DNA of 31,380 nt, taken from the NCBI GenBank assembly GCA_964612675.1, contig CAZTDD010000082.1, positions 1 through 31,380 of the forward strand, read 5' to 3'. Numbering within the stretch: the stretch's first letter is position 1; every line of letters starts with the position of its first letter. The notes beneath the pieces were generated by a model. The model did no database searches. It worked only from the letters and a program-made list of their open reading frames with translations, and had not been told where the DNA came from. Shown here in pieces: positions 31,282 to 31,380 of this stretch. This DNA is from CAZTDD01 sp964612675 (lineage in GTDB: Bacteria; Hinthialibacterota; Hinthialibacteria; Hinthialibacterales; JAKPRU01). The position numbers and the translations under genes are program-made.

Positions 31282-31380
31282 AAATGTATTTACCTTTCTC
31301 TATTTTTAAGAAACTTCGCACGGTCAACCCTAACGTTGCAAAACTGACTCCTCCTGCCAACATTTCCAAATCTCTCCCCC

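Overview
The window reads as bacterial chromosome with a GC content by eye slightly above 50 %, compact operons, frequent GTG/TTG starts and clear Shine-Dalgarno sites. No rRNA, tRNA or CRISPR array was found. The gene set combines an intact phoH-pgpH-ybeY-CNNM cluster, a DUF2298 (YYY) giant membrane protein, a YfhO-type membrane protein, a CheX-type protein, a DUF151 bifunctional nuclease, a direct glutaminyl-tRNA synthetase beside glutamyl-tRNA synthetase, and many interspersed palindromic repeats. This mix suggests an environmental, Gram-negative-type lineage outside the well-studied model phyla, perhaps a candidate phylum near Planctomycetes, Omnitrophota or Sumerlaeota. That placement is inference from gene content only.

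Layout. 1-614 has no gene and holds a nested palindromic repeat. 615-3231 (minus) is one operon: ECF sigma factor, zinc-binding anti-sigma factor, a B-box/multi-TM protein and a B-box/PspC protein, which looks like an envelope-stress unit. 3464-3814 is a solitary MNT nucleotidyltransferase. 3840-4780 (minus) is a secreted FG-GAP/VCBS protein split by a probable frameshift. 5081-6945 (minus) is a two-gene Septu-type defence module (PtuA ATPase, PtuB HNH nuclease). 7109-10237 (minus) is a YfhO-like membrane protein whose reading frame carries two palindromic repeat insertions. 10382-10588 (minus) is a small zinc-ribbon protein. 11110-12570 is a B12-binding-type radical SAM protein. 12571-13864 is a long non-coding stretch. 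It holds a predicted minus-strand small RNA with its own promoter and terminator, a MITE-like palindromic element, and the promoter of the next operon.

13865-19291 (plus) is the phoH, pgpH, ybeY and CNNM/CorC operon, concerned with RNA maturation and quality control, cyclic-di-AMP turnover and ion transport. It is followed by DUF502 and fumarylacetoacetate-hydrolase-family genes. 21139-21891 (minus) is a stand-alone sigma-54-type AAA+ domain without a DNA-binding domain. 22138-24752 (plus) holds the DUF2298 and YggT membrane proteins. 24812-25764 (minus) holds CheX-like and DUF151 genes. 25966-26709 is an unrecognised membrane protein. 26714-27844 (minus) is a DegT/DnrJ/EryC1 sugar aminotransferase. 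28150-31281 holds glnS and gltX, convergent with directly abutting stop codons.

The observations most worth following are the palindromic elements spliced in frame into the YfhO-like gene, with relatives in the intergenic DNA; the promoter-hairpin-terminator unit at 12689-12895 (minus), a plausible undescribed small RNA; and the sigma-54 AAA+ domain lacking a normally conserved arginine and any HTH.
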